Positions 17,357-28,334 of a stretch of 58,160 bases of DNA are shown here, piece by piece. Source of the DNA: an uncultured Chlorobiaceae bacterium (lineage in GTDB: Bacteria; Bacteroidota; Chlorobiia; Chlorobiales; Chlorobiaceae); NCBI GenBank assembly GCA_903920215.1, contig CAIXLG010000053.1:1-58160 (forward strand). Direction: 5' to 3'. The notes beneath the pieces are model-generated. The model ran no database searches. It saw nothing but the letters and a program-made list of their open reading frames with translations, and was not told the origin of the DNA. Made by a program: the position numbers and the translations under genes. Positions within the stretch are counted from its first letter, which is position 1; every line of letters begins with the position of its first letter.

Positions 17357-17537
17357 ACCTGATTTTTGCAATGCACTATTTTTCAATGCGCTGACTATTG
17401 CTGTCTTTTCCGCATTAGCTATAAACTCATACAATTGGCCTTGTCTCCCAGGTAACGTCATGGAATGCTCACCTGTTTTGACGTCAGAACACTAAAATTC
17501 ATGCGCAGGTATGCACAAATAAATAGGGTAAACGCTC

Positions 17538-17579
17538 AATGACGATTTCCCTGATTGAAAATCCAGGAAAATCGTCATT
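17538..17579. terminator. Hairpin between the sigma-factor and phosphohexomutase genes
   Basis: AATGACGATTT-C-CCT (17538-17552) pairs with AGG-A-AAATCGTCATT (17565-17579), 14 of 15 positions. It lies beyond the phosphohexomutase stop on the minus strand, so it may end that transcript, but no U-run follows on that strand. A run of five T lies about six bases past the hairpin on the plus strand. Function uncertain. Confidence 0.45.
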
Positions 17580-17603
17580 CAGTACTTTTTGCTCGATGGC
17601 TTA

Positions 17604-18986
17604 TCAGGCTAGCTTTGCTGCAAAAGCAAGAACCTTGTCAACCTTTTCCTGTGAGTCGGCTTCGCAATAAAGACGCAGAATCGGTTCTGTTCCTGAAGGT
17701 CGTATCAGCATCCATCCACCTTCAAAGTGATATTTGTAGCCATCAAGATTATTGAATTTCAGGATTTTATATCCGGCAATATTTTCAAGGCTGCCTGTGG
17801 ATGCGCGGTCAATAATAGCCTGTTTTATTTCGTCGCTGACGCGCAGATCGAGCCGGTTATAGCAGAAAAAGCCGTATTCATCGTAGAGTTCCTGTACCAG
17901 CTCTGAAAGTTTTTTGTTTCTGCGGGTCATCATTTCAAGGATCAGCAGGCCTGTATAAACACCATCGCGTTCAGGCAGGAATGAGGTAATGCCTATACCG
18001 CCGGATTCTTCGCCTCCGATAAGGATGTTGTTGGTCGTCATGAGCTTGCTGACGTGTTTGAATCCGACCGGCAGTTCATGCATGACAAGATTATACCTTT
18101 TGCAGATTTTGTCAATAACATCGGTAAGGGCAAATGTTTTTGCAACTTCTCCGGTTTGATGCTTCTGTTCAACAAGATCCTTGAGAATAATGGCAAAAAG
18201 TTTGTGGGAGTCCACAAACGCGCCGGTTTCATCGAGCATACCTATTCTGTCTGCATCTCCGTCATTGATTATAGCGACATCCGGCTCTACCTCTTTAAAG
18301 AACTCAATAAATTCTTCGATATACTGAGGAATAGGTTCGGGATTAATGCCCCCGAAACCTGGGTTGATGCTGCAGTGGTAACAGCTGAGCATCGATTCAT
18401 CAAACAGGCTGGTGATAAGATCCTGGCCGGCGCCGAACATGGCGTTATGGGCAATCTTTATTCTTGATTCGCGAATAAGCGGAAGATCAATGCTGCTTTT
18501 CAGATAGGTTAGATAAAAACCTTTTATATCGGTCAGCTCGATCAGTTTAGTATCAGGTACAACCGCGGTTCGCGGATCAATTTGCGGAAGGATCTGCTCA
18601 ATTTGCGCAATAACCTCAGGGTGAGCCGGCCCCCCATAGGAGGCCTTTACCTTGAAGCCGTTATATATGGCAGGATTGTGTGATGCAGTAATGACAATCC
18701 CCCCTGCAAGCTGCTTTGCTTTTGTATAGAGAGAGACAGCGGGAGTTGAAACAAAATTGTCTGAAAGAAATACCCTCAGTCCCTGTGATGAGAAGAGTTC
18801 AGCGGTATATTCAGCAAACTCTTTTGACATGAAGCGGGTATCGTAACCTACACATACACCCTTTGCGCTGTTTGGATGCTGGAGAAAGTAACGGGCAGAA
18901 GCCAGTGCTGCCAGTTTCAGGTTATCATAGGTATAGTCTTTTGCTATAATCGCACGCCATCCATCAGTACCGAATTTGACTTGCAT
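17604..18986 (-). CDS. Phosphoglucomutase/phosphomannomutase family protein
   Basis: This alpha-D-phosphohexomutase of 460 residues moves phosphate between C1 and C6 of a hexose. The catalytic phosphoserine loop is ITASHNPAIYNGFK (near residue 100), the metal-binding loop is NDGDADRIGM (near 242), the sugar-binding loop is GGEESGGIG and the phosphate-binding loop is RPSGTEPILR near the C-terminus. All four are intact. The substrate could be glucose, mannose or glucosamine phosphate; the motifs do not decide this. It feeds sugar nucleotide or glycogen pathways and reads divergently from lpxB. Confidence 0.93.
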   Translation of the reverse strand: MQVKFGTDGWRAIIAKDYTYDNLKLAALASARYFLQHPNSAKGVCVGYDTRFMSKEFAEYTAELFSSQGLRVFLSDNFVSTPAVSLYTKAKQLAGGIVITASHNPAIYNGFKVKASYGGPAHPEVIAQIEQILPQIDPRTAVVPDTKLIELTDIKGFYLTYLKSSIDLPLIRESRIKIAHNAMFGAGQDLITSLFDESMLSCYHCSINPGFGGINPEPIPQYIEEFIEFFKEVEPDVAIINDGDADRIGMLDETGAFVDSHKLFAIILKDLVEQKHQTGEVAKTFALTDVIDKICKRYNLVMHELPVGFKHVSKLMTTNNILIGGEESGGIGITSFLPERDGVYTGLLILEMMTRRNKKLSELVQELYDEYGFFCYNRLDLRVSDEIKQAIIDRASTGSLENIAGYKILKFNNLDGYKYHFEGGWMLIRPSGTEPILRLYCEADSQEKVDKVLAFAAKLA

Positions 18987-19086
18987 TCTTTATTGATTTT
19001 GATATAATGGAAATCGAAACATAGAAAGTCATTGTTGTGGCAAAATACAGTTTCCCTGTCGTTCATCCAATTTTCTCTCTTTTTTG

Positions 19087-20229
19087 ATGGCAAAGAAGCT
19101 TTTTGTTTTAGCTGGTGAAGTTTCAGGCGATATGCATGCCTCAGGAGTGATTGCTGAACTCTTGAAGGCAAGGCCTGATGTCAAGGTGTTCGGTATAGGC
19201 GGTGAGAAACTTCGGGCTCTTGGTGCCGACCTGCTTTATGATTGCTCCGAGACGAGCATCATGGGGTTTGTTGATGTGCTCAAGCATACTGGATTTTTGC
19301 GAAGGGTTATTCGTGATCTCAAGGAAGCGGTGCGAAGGGAAAAGCCCCAGGCGGCTTTGCTTGTTGATTATCCGGGCATGAACCTGCTGATGGCGCGGTT
19401 TTTTCATGAGCTTGGCATTCCGGTTATCTTTTATATCTCACCCCAGGTCTGGGCATGGAAAGAGGGTCGTGTAAAGGCTATCAGGCGAGATGTAGACCGA
19501 CTGCTTGTTATCTTTGATTTTGAGGTTGATTTTTTTCGCCGTCATGGTATACATGCGGAATTTGTCGGTCACCCGGTGATTGAACAGCTTGCAGAACTCG
19601 CTCTTCCTTCCAGAGAGTTATTTTTAAAGAAGCATACTATAGGAACGGATATAAGGCTTATCGGGCTTCTTCCAGGAAGTCGCCCGCAGGAGATAGCTCA
19701 TATTCTGCCTGAAATGCTTAAAGCTGCCCGGCTATTGAGCAAGGAGTACCGAGTGGTATTTCTTTTCGGTCGTGCTCCGCATCTTGAGGACTCCAGTTAT
19801 AATCTGTTGACCGAGTACAGGGATCTTTCCTTTGTTACGTGTTCTGCCTATGAGGTCATGCAGTACAGCGATCTTGCTTTAGTAACCTCCGGAACAGCAA
19901 CCCTTGAGTCGCTTTGTTTTGGTGTGCCGATGATTGTTGTCTATAAAACGGGGATGCTAAACTATCTGATAGGGCGTCTCGTTGTAAAGCTGAAAAATAT
20001 ATCACTGGCCAATATAGTTGCTAAAGGACTTGGGAGCAGTGAGAGGGTTGTTCCTGAACTTATCCAGCATGAGGCTAACGGAGCGGAGATATACCGGACT
20101 GCCAGAATGATTCTTGATAACCCTGAAGCGGCTGCAGCTATGCGCAGGGAGTTGCTTGCAGCACGAGATAAACTTGCCAGCGCTTCTCCTTCAAAAAAAA
20201 TCGCAGGTATTTTGCAGGAATTTCTTTAA
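19087..20229 (+). CDS. lpxB: Lipid-A-disaccharide synthase
   Basis: LpxB (380 residues, GT19) joins UDP-2,3-diacylglucosamine and 2,3-diacylglucosamine 1-phosphate into the lipid A disaccharide at the inner membrane. Diagnostic stretches are LFVLAGEVSGDMHASGVI at the N-terminus, VDYPGMNLLMARF, YISPQVWAWKEGRV near residue 117, LLPGSRPQEI and VTSGTATLESL with MIVVYKT. I use the ATG at 19087; a TTG one codon earlier is less likely. There is no clear Shine-Dalgarno sequence. It is followed 17 bp later by a small membrane protein. Confidence 0.96.
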   Translation: MAKKLFVLAGEVSGDMHASGVIAELLKARPDVKVFGIGGEKLRALGADLLYDCSETSIMGFVDVLKHTGFLRRVIRDLKEAVRREKPQAALLVDYPGMNLLMARFFHELGIPVIFYISPQVWAWKEGRVKAIRRDVDRLLVIFDFEVDFFRRHGIHAEFVGHPVIEQLAELALPSRELFLKKHTIGTDIRLIGLLPGSRPQEIAHILPEMLKAARLLSKEYRVVFLFGRAPHLEDSSYNLLTEYRDLSFVTCSAYEVMQYSDLALVTSGTATLESLCFGVPMIVVYKTGMLNYLIGRLVVKLKNISLANIVAKGLGSSERVVPELIQHEANGAEIYRTARMILDNPEAAAAMRRELLAARDKLASASPSKKIAGILQEFL

Positions 20230-20246
20230 ACAATGATCATGTAACT

Positions 20247-20525
20247 ATGGAAAAAGCTGTTGCCTACCTTGTCGGTCATCCAGTACTGTTTGTTATCGCG
20301 GCCATCATTGCGATCGTAATCCTTTTCTCTTTTTTGAGAAGAGTCATGCAATTATTTCTTGTGACAGCAGCTATTCTGGTGCTTTATGCAGCCTATCTCC
20401 AGCTCACAGGAGGTGCCACGCATGAAGTTTTTCAACATATTGGTCTCTGGTTCAAGAACATATTGCATGTCATCACGACTCTGTTCGGTCATTTTTTTGA
20501 TTTCCTGAAATCACCAAAAAAGTAA
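20247..20525 (+). CDS. Small two-helix membrane protein
   Basis: Not recognised. The 92-residue protein has two hydrophobic helices (about residues 13-31 and 36-52) followed by an amphipathic aromatic stretch (HIGLWFKNILHVITTLFGHFF). It follows lpxB after 17 bp and is probably on the same mRNA, which hints at an envelope role, but nothing in the sequence defines a function. Confidence 0.7.
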   Translation: MEKAVAYLVGHPVLFVIAAIIAIVILFSFLRRVMQLFLVTAAILVLYAAYLQLTGGATHEVFQHIGLWFKNILHVITTLFGHFFDFLKSPKK

Positions 20526-20535
20526 CTATTTATTG

Positions 20536-22506
20536 TTATCTCCCCGTTAACGAAATCGCCCCGGTAGGACAGCTTTCTGTCATGAGGGCACTGTCCAGGT
20601 CTGCAAGGCCATTTAACTGTTCGAGCATACGGACACATATTCCGCAGTCAACGCACTTTTCCCTTTCCATGCTTATGTCGGCTTTTGCAGCTTTATAAAA
20701 GCCTGTATGTTCATGGTTTTCTGCCTTTTTAAATGGAGTAAAGCGACTCGAAAGCTCTCTCAGTCGGCAATCCGTGATGGCGTTGCACCGGCACTGCAGG
20801 CATCTCAGGGCTTCCTGGCGGGCAAAATCTTCGCTGTAGCCTAAAGCAACTTCCATGAAATTTTTTGATCGTTTTTCAAGGGATAATTCAGGCATAGGGA
20901 CTCTTTCTGCGGGTGGTTTGCTCTCATAAAATGCCTGCGGAGCTTCGTCTCGGGCGCCGAAAGAGGAGTTGAAAGCATGTTTCTCGGCAACAGGTAGGTC
21001 GCCGTTTAAAAAGAGGTTGATGGTATGAGCCGCCCGCTTTCCCTGCTCAACAGCGCGGATTGCGATATTGGTGCCGGTTACGCAGTCTCCTCCGGCAAAT
21101 AACCATGGTACCAGGGACTGCAGGGTTTCAGGATGTACTTGAAGTTTCCCACCCTGCTCAATACCTATTCCTGCGGCATGTCCGGCAGCAGGGTCAATCT
21201 GTTGTCCGATTGCAGATATAATCGTGTCGGCGGCTACAGTGAACTCTGAACCTTCTAGAGGTACCGGCTTGCGGCGCCCGGTATTGTCAGGTTCGCCTGG
21301 CTGCATGCGCATTGCGGTGATTTCAAGTGAGCCGTCGACGGTTCTGATTGCCTTAGGGGCTGTGTGATCAATGAGGGTGATACCTTCGGCAAGAGCTGCC
21401 TCAATTTCGGCAGGGTTTGCCGGCATCTCATGTTTTGAGCGTCGATAAAGAATGGTGACTGTTGATGCTCCAAGACGAATCGCCGTTCTTGCAGCATCAA
21501 TGGCGGTATCTCCTCCTCCTGTTACTATGACACGCTGTCCGAGATGCTGCTCGGTGCCGCAAGATGCTTTACGAAGAAACTCAATACCGCTTATCACTCC
21601 AGGTTCATGTTCACCGGGAATGTTCATGCGTGAAGCAACTTGAGCACCTACAGCAAGAAACAGGGCATCATATTCCTTTTTCAGAGTGTCGGCATTGATC
21701 TGTTTGCCGAATGTTGTGTTGAAGCGGAACTCAACTCCCATATCCTGCAGGGTTGCAATATCACTCTCAATAACATTTTCAGGAAGTCTGAAGCGGGGAA
21801 TTCCGTAGCGCATCATACCTCCGGCCTGAGCACTGGATTCGAAAATTGTTACTGCATGTCCATTGAGGAGAAGGAAGTAAGCTGCGCTGAGCCCTGCGGG
21901 TCCAGATCCTATAACCGCGACTTTTTTCCCTGTTTTCAGGGCAATTTCAGGGATAAACCGATCGGGTTCTGCACTGTCTCTATCAGCGGCATACCGTTTC
22001 AGGGAACAGATAGAAACTGGCGTATCTATGCCATGCCTTCTGCATTCGTCTTCACAGGGAGCCGGGCAGATTCTGCCGAGGATTCCTGGAAGAGGAATTG
22101 TTTGCTTGATTATTTTGAGAGCCTCTTTGTCATTTTGTTGAGAAATTGCTGTGATAAAGTCTGGAATATCACAACCTGCAGGGCAAGAGAGCTCACAGGG
22201 ACCCATGCAGTCGCCGCTATGTTCTTCAAGGATGTTTTCAAGGCTTTGCCTTCTCATCGAGTTCAGGGTGTCATTGTCAGTTTCAATGTCCATGCCTTCC
22301 GACACGAGCGTGTGGCATGCTGGAACAAAACGGTTTTTCCCCTTGATTTCCACAATGCACATCCAGCATGAACCCGTCTCGTGAAGGGAATCCTGAAAGC
22401 AAAGGGTAGGAATCTCAATGCCGGCTTTTGTTGCAGCTTCAAGAATCGATAGATCGGGTGAGGCCGTAACGTGTTGCCCGTTGATGGTAAGAGAGAGTGA
22501 ATTCAT
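20536..22506 (-). CDS. Multi-domain FAD/iron-sulfur oxidoreductase (GltD-like, with NuoG-type 2Fe-2S domain)
   Basis: This 656-residue protein joins three electron-transfer modules. Residues 1-90 form a 2Fe-2S domain ([22 protein letters not shown]). Residues 95-190 form a GltD-type cysteine-rich helical FeS domain ([30 protein letters not shown]). Residues 190-500 carry paired FAD and NAD(P)H Rossmann folds ([36 protein letters not shown]). The tail holds CLQCRC and a single 4Fe-4S motif CVDCGIC with a distant CP. It resembles NADPH-dependent glutamate synthase small subunit and NfnB-like proteins, but no large subunit is adjacent. The start overlaps the ispH stop (ATGA), which suggests coupled translation and perhaps electron supply to IspH. 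Confidence 0.85.
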   Translation of the reverse strand: MNSLSLTINGQHVTASPDLSILEAATKAGIEIPTLCFQDSLHETGSCWMCIVEIKGKNRFVPACHTLVSEGMDIETDNDTLNSMRRQSLENILEEHSGDCMGPCELSCPAGCDIPDFITAISQQNDKEALKIIKQTIPLPGILGRICPAPCEDECRRHGIDTPVSICSLKRYAADRDSAEPDRFIPEIALKTGKKVAVIGSGPAGLSAAYFLLLNGHAVTIFESSAQAGGMMRYGIPRFRLPENVIESDIATLQDMGVEFRFNTTFGKQINADTLKKEYDALFLAVGAQVASRMNIPGEHEPGVISGIEFLRKASCGTEQHLGQRVIVTGGGDTAIDAARTAIRLGASTVTILYRRSKHEMPANPAEIEAALAEGITLIDHTAPKAIRTVDGSLEITAMRMQPGEPDNTGRRKPVPLEGSEFTVAADTIISAIGQQIDPAAGHAAGIGIEQGGKLQVHPETLQSLVPWLFAGGDCVTGTNIAIRAVEQGKRAAHTINLFLNGDLPVAEKHAFNSSFGARDEAPQAFYESKPPAERVPMPELSLEKRSKNFMEVALGYSEDFARQEALRCLQCRCNAITDCRLRELSSRFTPFKKAENHEHTGFYKAAKADISMEREKCVDCGICVRMLEQLNGLADLDSALMTESCPTGAISLTGR

Positions 22507-23474
22507 GAAGTTTGTCCAAAGTTCTGTTCAATAGAGCTGGCCACTTTTTCAAGAAGCCACATGGGCGTTGAGGTTGCACCGCATACGCCGACATTGTCCA
22601 CCGTCTTGCCTTCACTGTTCCTGAACCATGTATCCTGAAGTTCATCGATATCTTCAATAAAGTAACTGTTGGGGTTTGCCGCTTTACAGATATTGAAAAG
22701 CACCTGGCCGTTTGAGCTTTTTTTCCCTGCTACAAAGATGATCGTGTTATTGGCAAGAGAGAAGTCATGGAGTTTCTGGTTTCTGCTCGATACCTGCCGG
22801 CAAATGGTATCTTTGAACACATGCTGCGGCATGGGAAGCACCCGGGTCATATCCGCAGTAATGTCAATATCACGGATTGCCATCCATGGAGCCGGTTTCC
22901 CTGCGCCGGCCGGCGCGAAATAGTGTTCAAGATTTTCCTTAAGCTCATAAAACCCCGGAATATCCATGGTTGTCTGGGAAATAAGCGCTGTTTTTTTTGC
23001 CGGGTCAAGCGCGCGTATCTCTTCGGGGTCGCTGAGGTCGGGATGTTTGATAATGACAGCGGAATTATCGCATTGTCCGTTGATGCCGATAACCTCCGGG
23101 TGGGTATGTTTACCGTAGATAACGATCTGGTAGCCCAGCTTATAGAGCATTCTGGTTGTTCTCTGAAGTCGGGATACAACTGGACAGGTTGTGTCGGTAA
23201 TGGCGAGATTGTTTTCCCTGGCGATTCTGTACGTCGAAGGCGGTTCTCCATGTGCCCGGATAAGCACCTGGGCATTTTTGAGCTTTTTAAAGCCTGCTTC
23301 GTCAACGGTTACAAGACCTAAGGCTTCCAGTCGTTTCACCTCGACCTCATTATGGACAACATCGCCGAAAGAGTATAATCCTCCCTCTGTCTGAAGTTTT
23401 TCTTCGGCAACAAATATGGTTCCCTGCACTCCTATGCAGAATCCTGACGACGTTCTGTCGAGGTTTACTTTCAC
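22503..23474 (-). CDS. ispH: 4-hydroxy-3-methylbut-2-enyl diphosphate reductase (IspH/LytB)
   Basis: IspH is the last enzyme of the MEP isoprenoid pathway: it reduces HMBPP to IPP and DMAPP with a 4Fe-4S cluster, supplying carotenoids, chlorophyll tails and quinones. The cluster ligands are Cys13 in SGFCIGVQG, the Cys of [10 protein letters not shown] and the Cys of [20 protein letters not shown] and [16 protein letters not shown] are also present. I use GTG at 23474, which gives the conserved start MKVNLDR; a TTG at 23501 would add nine unconserved residues. The stop overlaps the start of the FeS oxidoreductase gene downstream. Confidence 0.95.
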   Translation of the reverse strand: MKVNLDRTSSGFCIGVQGTIFVAEEKLQTEGGLYSFGDVVHNEVEVKRLEALGLVTVDEAGFKKLKNAQVLIRAHGEPPSTYRIARENNLAITDTTCPVVSRLQRTTRMLYKLGYQIVIYGKHTHPEVIGINGQCDNSAVIIKHPDLSDPEEIRALDPAKKTALISQTTMDIPGFYELKENLEHYFAPAGAGKPAPWMAIRDIDITADMTRVLPMPQHVFKDTICRQVSSRNQKLHDFSLANNTIIFVAGKKSSNGQVLFNICKAANPNSYFIEDIDELQDTWFRNSEGKTVDNVGVCGATSTPMWLLEKVASSIEQNFGQTS

Positions 23475-23573
23475 GCTGTACCGGTTTAAGTCAAAAATCA
23501 AAAATCACCAATCGAGAATGAAAGTAACAAGTATGGATACAAAAGGCAAAAGCGAAAAGAAGAGCATGGGTTG

Positions 23574-24389
23574 CTACACTTCCACCAGTTCAACATCCGG
23601 CAGCTCTGAACCCATGAAGAGTTGATAGAGCAGGCTGAACTTTTGAGGCAGATCGCTGACCAGAAGGTGCGGAGCAGAAGCTTTTCTGGCAGGGTTAAGC
23701 AGTTTCGACTCCGTCATGAGTTGTTTTGTTCTCAGTGCCACCGCTTCAGCAGAGTCGATGATACGAATTCCTTCGCCGATTGTTTCTTCAATGACCCGGC
23801 GAAGAATCGGGTAGTGTGTACAGCCAAGCACAAGCGTATCAATGGCCTGTTGCCTGATTTCTGAAAGATATTCCTTCGCGATAAGTTTTGTTGCGGGGTG
23901 ATCGATAAAGCCCTCTTCAGCGAGCGGAACAAAAAGGGGACAGGCTTTTGAAACGACCTCTATCTCTTGATTAAGCAGTTTAATTGCACTGGCATAGGCA
24001 TTTGACGAGATTGTCGCCTGGGTGCCGATAACACCGATACGGTTATTTTTTGTTGCCTTTACTGCAAGTTCGGCACCAGCTTTTAAAACTCCGATAACGG
24101 GAATATCGCCGCATGCTTTCTCAACCACATCAAGAGCAAGTGCCGAAACGGTATTGCATGCGACAATGATCATTTTCGGCTTATAGCGCATGAGAATAGC
24201 AATGTCGTCAGATGCATACTTCCTGATGGTAACCTGGGACTTTGGTCCGTAAGGCACCCTTGCAGTATCGCCAAAATAGATAATCCGTTCTGAGGGCAGT
24301 GCTGCCTGTACCGCTTTGACAACAGTCAGTCCGCCAATTCCTGAATCAAAAATGCCGATTGGGCTGTCAGAAGAAACATTATGAATCAT
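23574..24389 (-). CDS. murI: Glutamate racemase
   Basis: MurI makes D-glutamate for peptidoglycan. The 271-residue protein shows [16 protein letters not shown] near the N-terminus, [12 protein letters not shown] with the first catalytic Cys, and [11 protein letters not shown] with the second Cys. All are intact. I prefer the ATG at 24389; the frame can extend to a TTG at 24419 that lacks family similarity. It lies between ychF (about 50 bp upstream) and ispH on the minus strand. Confidence 0.96.
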   Translation of the reverse strand: MIHNVSSDSPIGIFDSGIGGLTVVKAVQAALPSERIIYFGDTARVPYGPKSQVTIRKYASDDIAILMRYKPKMIIVACNTVSALALDVVEKACGDIPVIGVLKAGAELAVKATKNNRIGVIGTQATISSNAYASAIKLLNQEIEVVSKACPLFVPLAEEGFIDHPATKLIAKEYLSEIRQQAIDTLVLGCTHYPILRRVIEETIGEGIRIIDSAEAVALRTKQLMTESKLLNPARKASAPHLLVSDLPQKFSLLYQLFMGSELPDVELVEV

Positions 24390-24437
24390 TGCCGGTCTGA
24401 ATAATGAACAACTTGTCAACGGTTAAAAAGCTATACG

Positions 24438-25529
24438 CTATACATTAAAACGGAAAACAATGACATCGCCGTCTTTGACAATATACTCCTTACCTTCTGA
24501 ACGGAGCTTTCCGGCTACCTTGACTTTCTGTTCAGAACCTAACTCAATAAGATCGCGGTATGACATCACTTCAGCCCGGATAAACCCTTTTTCAAAATCA
24601 GAATGGATTGCTCCTGCGGCTTCTGGAGCAGCTGCGCCTTTGCGTATTGTCCAGGCGTGAACCTCTTTTTCTCCTGCTGTAAAATAGGTCTGCAGTCCAA
24701 GCAAGTCATACGCTGTTTTAATCAGTCGGTCGAGGCCCGACATGCTGAGCCCTATGCTTTCGAGAAATTCCGGACGCTCTTCTTCAGGCAGTTCCGCTAT
24801 ATCGGCTTCCGTCTGGGCGCTGATAATCAGCATTTTTGCGCCTGTCGCTGCTGCAACTTCAGCAACCTTTTTTGTGTAGTCGTTTCCATCAGGAAGGTCT
24901 GATTCTGCTACATTGGCGGCAAAAAGAATGGGTTTGGACGATAAGAGGAAAAACTGCCGGGCCATTGCTTTTTCCTCATCGGTTTCAACAATATTTCGTG
25001 CAGGAATACCTTCACTGAGTCCACTGATTATTTTTTCTGCAAGATCAAGCTGCAGCAGCAGCTCTTTTTCTTTTTTAGCATTTTTTCTCAGGCGTTCCAT
25101 GCGGCGTTCCATACTGTCCAGGTCAGCCAGCATCAGCTCGGTTTCAATAGTGACAATATCATCAGCAGGGTCAATCCGGCCCTCGACATGGATGATGTTA
25201 TCATCATCAAAACATCGAACGACATGCACAATCGCATCAACCTCCCTGATATGTGACAGGAACTGGTTTCCCAGGCCTTCTCCCTTGCTTGCCCCTTTTA
25301 CAAGGCCTGCGATATCAACGATTTCAAGCGTTGCCGGAACAAGGGTCGGTGTATGAACGACATCAGCAATCTGCTGCATACGCTCGTCAGGCACCAGGAC
25401 GGTCCCGACATTGGGTTCTATGGTACAGAAAGGATAATTGGCAGCTTCAGCCTGTTTTGCAGTGATGGCATTGAAAAGTGTAGACTTTCCAACATTTGGC
25501 AATCCGACGATGCCGCAGCGAAGTGACAT
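24438..25529 (-). CDS. ychF: Redox-regulated ATPase/GTPase YchF (OLA1 family)
   Basis: YchF is a conserved P-loop NTPase of the Obg family that binds ribosomes and prefers ATP. The 363-residue protein has the P-loop [17 protein letters not shown] at residues 6-22, [20 protein letters not shown] (switch II), a coiled-coil middle section (residues 130-170) and a C-terminal TGS-like domain with [20 protein letters not shown] and [16 protein letters not shown]. Length is typical. It reads divergently from cmk. Confidence 0.97.
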   Translation of the reverse strand: MSLRCGIVGLPNVGKSTLFNAITAKQAEAANYPFCTIEPNVGTVLVPDERMQQIADVVHTPTLVPATLEIVDIAGLVKGASKGEGLGNQFLSHIREVDAIVHVVRCFDDDNIIHVEGRIDPADDIVTIETELMLADLDSMERRMERLRKNAKKEKELLLQLDLAEKIISGLSEGIPARNIVETDEEKAMARQFFLLSSKPILFAANVAESDLPDGNDYTKKVAEVAAATGAKMLIISAQTEADIAELPEEERPEFLESIGLSMSGLDRLIKTAYDLLGLQTYFTAGEKEVHAWTIRKGAAAPEAAGAIHSDFEKGFIRAEVMSYRDLIELGSEQKVKVAGKLRSEGKEYIVKDGDVIVFRFNV

Positions 25530-25635
25530 AAAGAGAAATATTGAAATATGAATAACTAAAACACAAGGGTTTTAACATGTAACCAATATGTTTGGAAAAA
25601 GCAAATATTTTTTATAAAATGAGAGTCTAATTAAA

Positions 25636-26349
25636 ATGCGTGTGAAAAAGCAAATCGGGAAAAAGCGTATCATCATTGCCATTGACGGGCCGGCAGCTTC
25701 CGGAAAGAGTACAACAGCCCGCAGAGTGGCGCAGCAGCTGGGATATATCTATATCGACACTGGTGCAATGTATCGTTCAGTTACTCTCAAAGCCCTGCAG
25801 CAGGGGTTACTCGATGATTTGCGACGCTCTCCCGAGAGCGTTTCCGATTTAATCAAGGATATTGCAATACGTTTTGACGGCGACCGTGTTTTTTTGAACG
25901 GCAGTGATGTCAGTAGCGAGATCAGGGATAACAGGGTAAGTCGTGAGGTAAGTTTTATCAGTTCACTCAAGCCGGTTCGAGACAGGCTCAGAGAGATGCA
26001 GCAGGAGCTTGGACGCGAGCGCGGGGTTGTCATGGATGGACGGGATATCGGGACTGTTGTTTTCCCTGATGCCGAACTGAAAATATTTCTTGTTGCCGAG
26101 CCCCGGGAAAGAGCAAAACGGCGATATGCCGAGTTGATTGCAAAGTGCCCCGATGGAGGTGAACTGCCTGATCTAGACGAGCTTGAAGATGAAATCAGGA
26201 AAAGAGATCGTGAGGATGCCGAAAGGGAACATGCTCCGTTGAAAAAACACGTTGAAGCTCACGAAATTGATACATCGGATTTGACAATAGAGCGCCAGGT
26301 GGATATAGTATATAATCTTGCGTTGGATATACAGAAGGATGGCCGGTAA
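25636..26349 (+). CDS. cmk: Cytidylate kinase
   Basis: Cmk phosphorylates CMP and dCMP to the diphosphates. The 237-residue protein has the P-loop [19 protein letters not shown] near residue 15, [32 protein letters not shown] and [14 protein letters not shown] near the C-terminus. It stands just upstream of rpsA, an arrangement common in bacteria. The first residues are basic ([11 protein letters not shown]), a slight extension over many homologues. Confidence 0.96.
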   Translation: MRVKKQIGKKRIIIAIDGPAASGKSTTARRVAQQLGYIYIDTGAMYRSVTLKALQQGLLDDLRRSPESVSDLIKDIAIRFDGDRVFLNGSDVSSEIRDNRVSREVSFISSLKPVRDRLREMQQELGRERGVVMDGRDIGTVVFPDAELKIFLVAEPRERAKRRYAELIAKCPDGGELPDLDELEDEIRKRDREDAEREHAPLKKHVEAHEIDTSDLTIERQVDIVYNLALDIQKDGR

Positions 26350-26454
26350 ACAGGAACCGGCGGAGAACAGAATTTTTTTTTTATTAACCCTAAACCCCAT
26401 GCCGATATCTCTCGCGGCTGGCAGGCTAACTACAAGAGAGGAAGGAAAAAATTA

Positions 26455-28245
26455 ATGGCAGAAGCATTTACTACACAGGACAAGAAGGTCAAGGAAAGGC
26501 CAGCAAGAAAAAAACTCAAGTTTTTCGCGCACTACGAGCCCGCTGAGCTTGCATTGATGGAGCAGCTTTATTCAAGCACGCTCAATGAAATTACCGAAGA
26601 TGAGATTATCAAGGGCCGCATTGTCTCGATATCCAACAAGGATGTTACGATTGATGTCGGGTTCAAATCTGAAGGTATCGTATCTCTGCTTGAATTCAGA
26701 GCCGACGATGAAGTCAATGTCGGCGATGACGTTGAGGTTTATCTTGAGAACATCGAAGACAAGATGGGGCAGCTTATTCTTTCAAAGAAGAAAGCAGATG
26801 TCCTTAGAATCTGGGATAAAATCTATGATTCAATTGAAAACGATACGATCATCAACGGTAAGATTATCAATCGTGTCAAGGGCGGTATGACCGTATCCCT
26901 GTCCGGAGTTGAAGCATTCCTTCCCGGTTCACAGATTGATGTTAAACCAGTTCGCGATTTCGACGCTCTTGTCGGTCAGACTATGGACTTCAGAGTGGTC
27001 AAAATCAATCCGGTTACCCAGAATATTGTTGTCAGTCATAAAGTCATCCTTGAAGAGGCGTATGCCGCCCGTCGTGAAGAGATGCTTGACAATATCAAGG
27101 TTGGTATGGTACTTGAAGGAACGGTCAAGAATATTACCGACTTCGGTATCTTTGTAGATCTTGGAGGTCTTGACGGTCTTGTTCACATTACCGATATCAC
27201 ATGGGGCAGAATCAATCATCCTTCCGAGGTTGTTGAACTTGACCAGCCGATCAAGGTTGTTGTTGTCGGCTTTGACGAAAATACCAAGAGAGTCTCTCTC
27301 GGCATGAAGCAGCTCGAGTCTCACCCTTGGGAAAATATCGAGATCAAGTATCCTGTTGGATCGAAAGCTCAAGGTCGCGTTGTTTCCATTACTGATTACG
27401 GCGCTTTTGTGGAAATCGAAAAGGGCATCGAAGGCCTTGTTCATATTTCCGAAATGAGCTGGACACAGCATATCAAACATCCGGGTCAGTTTGTTACCCT
27501 TGGCCAGGAAGTTGAGTGTGTGATCCTGAATATCGACAAGGATCATACCAAGCTCTCCCTTTCCATGAAGCGTGTCAACGAAGATCCATGGATTGCGCTT
27601 TCAGAAAAATACATTGAAAACTCTCTGCATAAGGGTACCGTCAGCAATATCACTGATTTTGGTGTGTTTGTTGAGCTTGAGCCTGGTGTAGACGGTCTGG
27701 TTCATATTTCAGACCTGTCATGGACGAAGAAAATCCGTCATCCAAGCGAGCTGGTCAAAAAGAACCAGGAGCTGGAAGTCAAGGTGCTCAAGTTTGACGT
27801 TCATGCCCGCCGTATTGCTCTTGGCCACAAGCAGATCAATCAGGATCCATGGGACGAGTTTGAGCAGAAATATGCTGTCGGAGCCGAAACACCTGGTCAG
27901 ATTTCACAGATCATCGAAAAAGGTGTTATTGTGATTCTTCCTGGAGATGTCGATGGTTTTGTTCCTGTATCGCACCTTCTTCAGGGCGGCGTAAAGGATA
28001 TCCATTCTTCATTCAAGATTGGTGATGAACTTCCTCTTCGCGTCATTGAATTCGATAAGGAAAACAAACGCATTATTCTTTCTGCCCTTGAATATTTCAA
28101 GGACAAGAGCAAGGAAGAGATTGAAGCATACCTGCTGGCTCATCCCAATGAGAAAAAGGAGATCGAGGCAGCTTCCGCTGAACTTGAACCTCCTGTTAAA
28201 TCGGGTGACAGAAAGAGTAGCGAACTGAAGCCGGCGGAGAAGTAA
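26455..28245 (+). CDS. rpsA: 30S ribosomal protein S1
   Basis: S1 brings mRNA to the 30S subunit. The 596-residue protein contains six S1 RNA-binding domains starting near residue 50, each marked by versions of DGLVHISD, for example [26 protein letters not shown] and [13 protein letters not shown]. The C-terminus is acidic and ends in a Lys/Glu/Ser tail. It starts at 26455 with GAGGAAGG about 10 bases upstream. Weak ribosome sites in neighbouring genes fit a strong reliance on S1. A clear intrinsic terminator follows at 28272-28308. Confidence 0.97.
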   Translation: MAEAFTTQDKKVKERPARKKLKFFAHYEPAELALMEQLYSSTLNEITEDEIIKGRIVSISNKDVTIDVGFKSEGIVSLLEFRADDEVNVGDDVEVYLENIEDKMGQLILSKKKADVLRIWDKIYDSIENDTIINGKIINRVKGGMTVSLSGVEAFLPGSQIDVKPVRDFDALVGQTMDFRVVKINPVTQNIVVSHKVILEEAYAARREEMLDNIKVGMVLEGTVKNITDFGIFVDLGGLDGLVHITDITWGRINHPSEVVELDQPIKVVVVGFDENTKRVSLGMKQLESHPWENIEIKYPVGSKAQGRVVSITDYGAFVEIEKGIEGLVHISEMSWTQHIKHPGQFVTLGQEVECVILNIDKDHTKLSLSMKRVNEDPWIALSEKYIENSLHKGTVSNITDFGVFVELEPGVDGLVHISDLSWTKKIRHPSELVKKNQELEVKVLKFDVHARRIALGHKQINQDPWDEFEQKYAVGAETPGQISQIIEKGVIVILPGDVDGFVPVSHLLQGGVKDIHSSFKIGDELPLRVIEFDKENKRIILSALEYFKDKSKEEIEAYLLAHPNEKKEIEAASAELEPPVKSGDRKSSELKPAEK

Positions 28246-28271
28246 CTTTTCTCTTTCGGTATACACTCAAT

Positions 28272-28308
28272 AAAAAAAGCCTTCTCTATAACAGGGAAGG
28301 CTTTTTTT
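28272..28308 (+). terminator. Intrinsic terminator after rpsA
   Basis: AAAAAAAGCCTTC pairs with GAAGGCTTTTTTT around a short loop (CTCTATAACAGG region). The A-run and T-run make it work in both directions, so it can also end the era transcript region from the other side. Confidence 0.92.
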
Positions 28309-28334
28309 ATGTCCATTCAGAATGGTGTGGTTGA

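Noticed and set aside
26341-26381. Terminator between cmk and rpsA (GCCGGT/ACCGGC and a run of T)
   Set aside because: The six-pair stem and the T-run are separated by about 11 bases, so the signal is not a normal intrinsic terminator; the T-run may simply be leader sequence of rpsA.
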